Shown: in pieces, positions 21,605 through 25,687 of the stretch | How positions within the stretch are numbered: the stretch's first letter is position 1 | Layout of the letters: the number at the start of each line of letters is the position of its first letter | Origin: DATLGD01 sp035540755 | GTDB taxonomy: Bacteria > Actinomycetota > Actinomycetes > Mycobacteriales > SCTD01 | Reading direction: 5' to 3' | Assembly: GCA_035540755.1 (NCBI GenBank) | Contig: DATLGD010000169.1 | Coordinates: forward strand, 1-25,687 | Length of the DNA: 25,687 nt | The notes under the pieces: generated by a model | What the model was told of the DNA's origin: nothing | Seen by the model: only the letters and a program-made list of their open reading frames with translations | Database searches by the model: none | Program-made: the position numbers and the translations under genes

Positions 21605-23200
21605 TTGACCAGCCCCCTGACCCGTGACGGCGTCACGGACGCGTTCCACGTCTACGACACGACGCTGCGCGACGGCTCGCAGATGGAGGGGCTGTCGCTG
21701 TCGGTCAACGACAAGCTCGCGGTCGCCAGGCACCTGGACGACCTGGGGGTCGGCTTCATCGAGGGCGGCTGGCCGGGCTCCAACCCCAAGGACGCCGAGT
21801 TCTTCCGGCGTGCCCGCACCGAGCTCTCCCTGGGCACCGCCCAGCTGACCGCGTTCGGCTCGACCCGACGGGCGGGCGCGATCGCGGCCGACGACCCGCA
21901 GGTCGCCGCGCTGCGCGAGTCCGGTGCCGGCGTCGTCACCCTGGTGGCCAAGGCAGACGTCCGGCACGTCGAGCGGGCCCTGCGCACCACCCGCGAGGAG
22001 AACCTCGCGATGGTGCGCGACACGGTGGCGCACCTCCGGTCGGAGGGCCAGCGGGTCTTCCTCGACGCCGAGCACTTCTTCGACGGCTACCGGGCGGACC
22101 GCTCCTACGCGATCGAGGTGCTGCTGGCCGCGGCCGAGGCAGGCGCCGACGTCGCCGTGCTCTGCGACACCAACGGCGGGATGCTGCCGCACCAGCTCGC
22201 CGACGTCGTGCACGACGTCGGCGGGGAGGGGTTGCGCGTCGGCATCCACGCCCACGACGACACCGCCTGCGCGGTCGCGAACTCCCTCGCGGCCGTCGAC
22301 GCCGGCGCCACGCACGTGCAGGGCACGGCGAACGGCTACGGCGAGCGCTCCGGCAACGCCGACCTGTTCAGCGTCGTGGCCGCGCTCGAGGTCAAGCTCG
22401 ACCGCCGCGTCCTGCCGCCCGGGCGGCTGGTCGAGCTGGGTCGCGTCGCGCACGCCGTCGCCGAGGTCGCCAACATCGCGCCCGACGCGCACCAGCCCTG
22501 GGTGGGCGCGAGCGCGTTCGCGCACAAGGCCGGCCTGCACGTGTCGGCGATCCAGAAGGACCCGGACCTCTACCAGCACTGCGACCCGGCCGTCGTCGGC
22601 AACGACATGCGCCTGATCGTGTCCGAGCTGGCCGGGCGGGCCACCGTCGAGCTCAAGGGCAAGGCGCTCGGGCTCGACCCGGACCGCGACACCGTCGGCC
22701 GCGTCCTCAGCCGGGTCAAGGACCTCGAGAGCGCCGGGTACAGCTTCGAGGCCGCGGAGGCCAGCTTCGAGCTGCTCCTGCGCGAGGAGATGGGTGAGCG
22801 GCCGCGCTTCTTCGACCTCGAGTCCTGGCGGGTGATCGTGGAGCACCGGGCGGGGACGGTGGTGTCCGAGGCGACGGTGAAGCTGCACGCGAAGGGCGAG
22901 CGCATCGTGGCCACGGGAGAGGGCAACGGTCCGGTCAACGCGCTCGACAACGCCTTGCGGCTCGCGCTGTGCGAGCTGTACCCGGACCTCGCCAAGCTCG
23001 AGTTGGTCGACTACAAGGTGCGCATCGTCAGCGGCGCCCACGGCACCGGCGCGGTCACCCGGGTGCTCGTCGAGACCAGCGACGGCGTCACCGAGTGGGA
23101 CACCGTCGGCGTGCACGAGAACGTCATCGCCGCCTCCTGGCAGGCGCTGGACGAGGCCTACACCAGCGGGCTGCTGAAGCAGGGGCACACGGCGCCCTGA
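21605..23200 (+). CDS. cimA: (R)-citramalate synthase
   Basis: CimA condenses pyruvate and acetyl-CoA to citramalate, allowing 2-ketobutyrate and isoleucine to be made without threonine deaminase. The 531-residue protein has YDTTLRDGSQMEG near residue 17, the citramalate-family FIEGGWPGSNPKD (IPM synthases differ here), metal ligands His215/His217 (HAHDDTACAVANS), NGYGERSGNADL and a C-terminal allosteric LeuA-dimer-type domain. TTG at 21605 is chosen because GGAGGA (21592-21597) sits 7 nt upstream and no better in-frame start precedes the first strand. Isopropylmalate or homocitrate synthase is the alternative, less likely given the motif and the presence of leuA. Confidence 0.9.
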   Translation: MTSPLTRDGVTDAFHVYDTTLRDGSQMEGLSLSVNDKLAVARHLDDLGVGFIEGGWPGSNPKDAEFFRRARTELSLGTAQLTAFGSTRRAGAIAADDPQVAALRESGAGVVTLVAKADVRHVERALRTTREENLAMVRDTVAHLRSEGQRVFLDAEHFFDGYRADRSYAIEVLLAAAEAGADVAVLCDTNGGMLPHQLADVVHDVGGEGLRVGIHAHDDTACAVANSLAAVDAGATHVQGTANGYGERSGNADLFSVVAALEVKLDRRVLPPGRLVELGRVAHAVAEVANIAPDAHQPWVGASAFAHKAGLHVSAIQKDPDLYQHCDPAVVGNDMRLIVSELAGRATVELKGKALGLDPDRDTVGRVLSRVKDLESAGYSFEAAEASFELLLREEMGERPRFFDLESWRVIVEHRAGTVVSEATVKLHAKGERIVATGEGNGPVNALDNALRLALCELYPDLAKLELVDYKVRIVSGAHGTGAVTRVLVETSDGVTEWDTVGVHENVIAASWQALDEAYTSGLLKQGHTAP

Positions 23201-23211
23201 GCCTGCGGCAG

Positions 23212-23217
23212 TAGCCT
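23212..23217 (+). promoter_or_regulatory. possible -10 box (TAGCCT) of the FAH-gltX unit
   Basis: TAGCCT lies 42 nt before the FAH-family GTG, with a Shine-Dalgarno (GGAGG at 23245-23249) downstream. No clear -35 box. The hexamer matches the candidate upstream of serA. Confidence 0.35.
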
Positions 23218-23259
23218 CGGGCACTCGTCCCACTGCCTGCTCCCGGAGGTCCTGCCCGC

Positions 23260-24038
23260 GTGCGCATCGCCCGCTACGCCGTCGACGGCGACGTCTCCTT
23301 CGGCCTCGTCCAGGGGCCGCCCGACGCCGACGTCGCCGACCTGGTCGTCGCGCAGCTCGCCGGCCACCCCTTCACCGCTCCGGAGCCGACCGGCCGGGTC
23401 GACCCGCTGCCGGCGGTCCGGCTGCTGGCCCCGGTGCTGCCGAGCAAGGTGGTGTGCATCGGCAAGAACTACGCCGACCACGTCGCGGAGATGGGCGGTG
23501 AGGCGCCGCCGGACCCGGTGATGTTCCTCAAGCCCTCGACGGCTGTCGTCGGCCCGGGCGACCCGGTGCTGCTGCCCCGCAGCAGCGAGCACGTCGACCA
23601 CGAGGCCGAGCTGGCCGTCGTCATCGGCCGGCTGTGCCGCGAGGTGCCGCGCGAGCGGGCGCTCGACGTCGTGCTGGGCTACACGTGCGCCAACGACGTC
23701 ACCGCACGCGACCACCAGAAGGCCGACGGCCAGTGGACGCGAGGCAAGGGCCACGACAGCTTCTGCCCGCTCGGTCCCTGGGTGGAGACCGACCTGAGCC
23801 CGCTGGACCTGCGGGTGCGCTGCGAGGTCGACGAGGTGGTGCGCCAGGACGGTCGCACGCGGGACCTGCTGCACGACGTCCCGTCGCTGATCGCCTGGGT
23901 CTCGTCGGTCATGACGCTGCTGCCGGGCGACGTGCTGCTCACCGGCACGCCGGCCGGCGTCGGCCCGCTGTCGCCCGGTCAGGTCGTGTCCGTCGAGATC
24001 GAGGGCATCGGGACGCTGTCGAACCCGGTGCGGTCCCG

Positions 24039-24042
<4 letters not shown>
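23260..24042 (+). CDS. fumarylacetoacetate hydrolase (FAH)-family protein
   Basis: The 260-residue protein has the FAH catalytic fold: KVVCIGKNYADHVAEMG, then PVMFLKPSTAVVGPGD, and the metal-binding acids Glu115 and Glu117 (DHEAELAVVIGR) and Asp146 (CANDVTARD). The family includes isomerases, decarboxylases, hydrolases and acylpyruvases acting on 2-oxo or enol acids. The substrate here is unknown; acylpyruvase or oxaloacetate decarboxylase activity is possible. GTG at 23260 follows GGAGG (23245-23249). Its stop overlaps the gltX GTG by 4 bp (GTGA), so gltX is translationally coupled to it. Confidence 0.9.
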
Positions 24043-25526
<1,484 letters not shown>

Positions 25527-25529
25527 CGG

Positions 25530-25560
25530 TTCGACCCGCGGCCGCCGCGTCGTCTAGACT
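25530..25560 (+). promoter_or_regulatory. tRNA-Gln promoter
   Basis: A -35-like TTCGACC (25530-25536) and TAGACT (25555-25560) are separated by 18 bp. The predicted start is about 44 nt before the tRNA. No hairpin terminator for gltX is visible, so read-through from gltX is also possible. Confidence 0.5.
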
Positions 25561-25610
25561 CTTCGAGGTCCTTCGGTCGGGCAGCACGACCTGCCGTCCG
25601 TCGGAGGCAT

Positions 25611-25682
25611 TGGGGTATGGGGTAATTGGCAGCCCGACGGTTTCTGGTTCCGTTAGTCTTGGTTCGAGTCCAGGTACCCCAG
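25611..25682 (+). tRNA. tRNA-Gln (anticodon CTG)
   Basis: All four arms fold. The acceptor stem is TGGGGTA with TACCCCA and a G discriminator. The D arm contains AATTGGCA in its loop. The anticodon arm is ACGGT-TTCTGGT-TCCGT with anticodon CTG at loop positions 34-36 (reads CAG, Gln) and a T/T mismatch next to the loop. The T arm is CTTGG-TTCGAGT-CCAGG. No 3' CCA is encoded. It lies 84 bp after gltX. The window ends 5 bases later, so a following tRNA cannot be seen. Confidence 0.95.
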
Positions 25683-25687
25683 CGCTC

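Overview
The window is chromosomal DNA from a high-G+C Gram-positive bacterium (Actinobacteria). The evidence is very strong G/C bias at third codon positions, frequent GTG starts, GTGA/TGATG start-stop overlaps, TAnnnT-type -10 boxes set 5-8 nt before start codons (leaderless genes), and the gene order ilvB-ilvN-ilvC-serA ... leuB-ilvE-cimA-FAH-gltX-tRNA-Gln. A similar order is known from Streptomyces and relatives. The genus cannot be fixed from sequence alone. Coding density is high, and I see no insertion sequence, phage, CRISPR array or foreign-looking island.

Layout. (1) 48-4567: an ACT-domain gene on the minus strand, then a plus-strand operon gatC-gatA-SRPBCC gene-gatB joined by 4-bp GTGA overlaps. 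(2) 4572-8313: four tandem minus-strand genes: a YihY/BrkB membrane protein, a lipoprotein PQQ-type sugar dehydrogenase, an alpha/beta hydrolase and a small PH-domain membrane protein. (3) 8377-11105: ilvD (plus) convergent with an M48-type metalloprotease (minus), their stop codons overlapping. (4) 11106-14801: a long regulatory region followed by ilvB-ilvN-ilvC. (5) 14920-17357: serA with a coupled alpha/beta hydrolase. (6) 17358-19304: leader region and leuA. (7) 19317-25526: leuB, ilvE, cimA, a FAH-family gene and gltX. (8) 25611-25682: tRNA-Gln(CTG).

Functionally this is a branched-chain amino acid cluster. AHAS (IlvBN), KARI (IlvC), DHAD (IlvD) and the aminotransferase (IlvE) make valine and isoleucine. 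CimA gives a threonine-independent entry to isoleucine, and LeuA and LeuB carry the leucine branch. leuC, leuD and ilvA are not in the window. SerA starts serine synthesis. The flanks hold the parts of the indirect Gln-tRNA route: GluRS, tRNA-Gln and the GatCAB amidotransferase.

The most interesting content is regulatory. ilvB has a promoter, an 8-residue Leu/Val leader peptide and an intrinsic terminator (attenuator). leuA has a 16-residue leader peptide with three consecutive Leu codons that runs into a hairpin able to refold. The ilvB and leuB promoters carry the same three-half-site arrangement, GTCTCA-N5-(C/T)G(A/G)GAC-N4-GTCTC(A/G), placed exactly 20 bp apart relative to the predicted transcription starts. 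I found no convincing sign of a wholly new defence, mobile or biosynthetic system.
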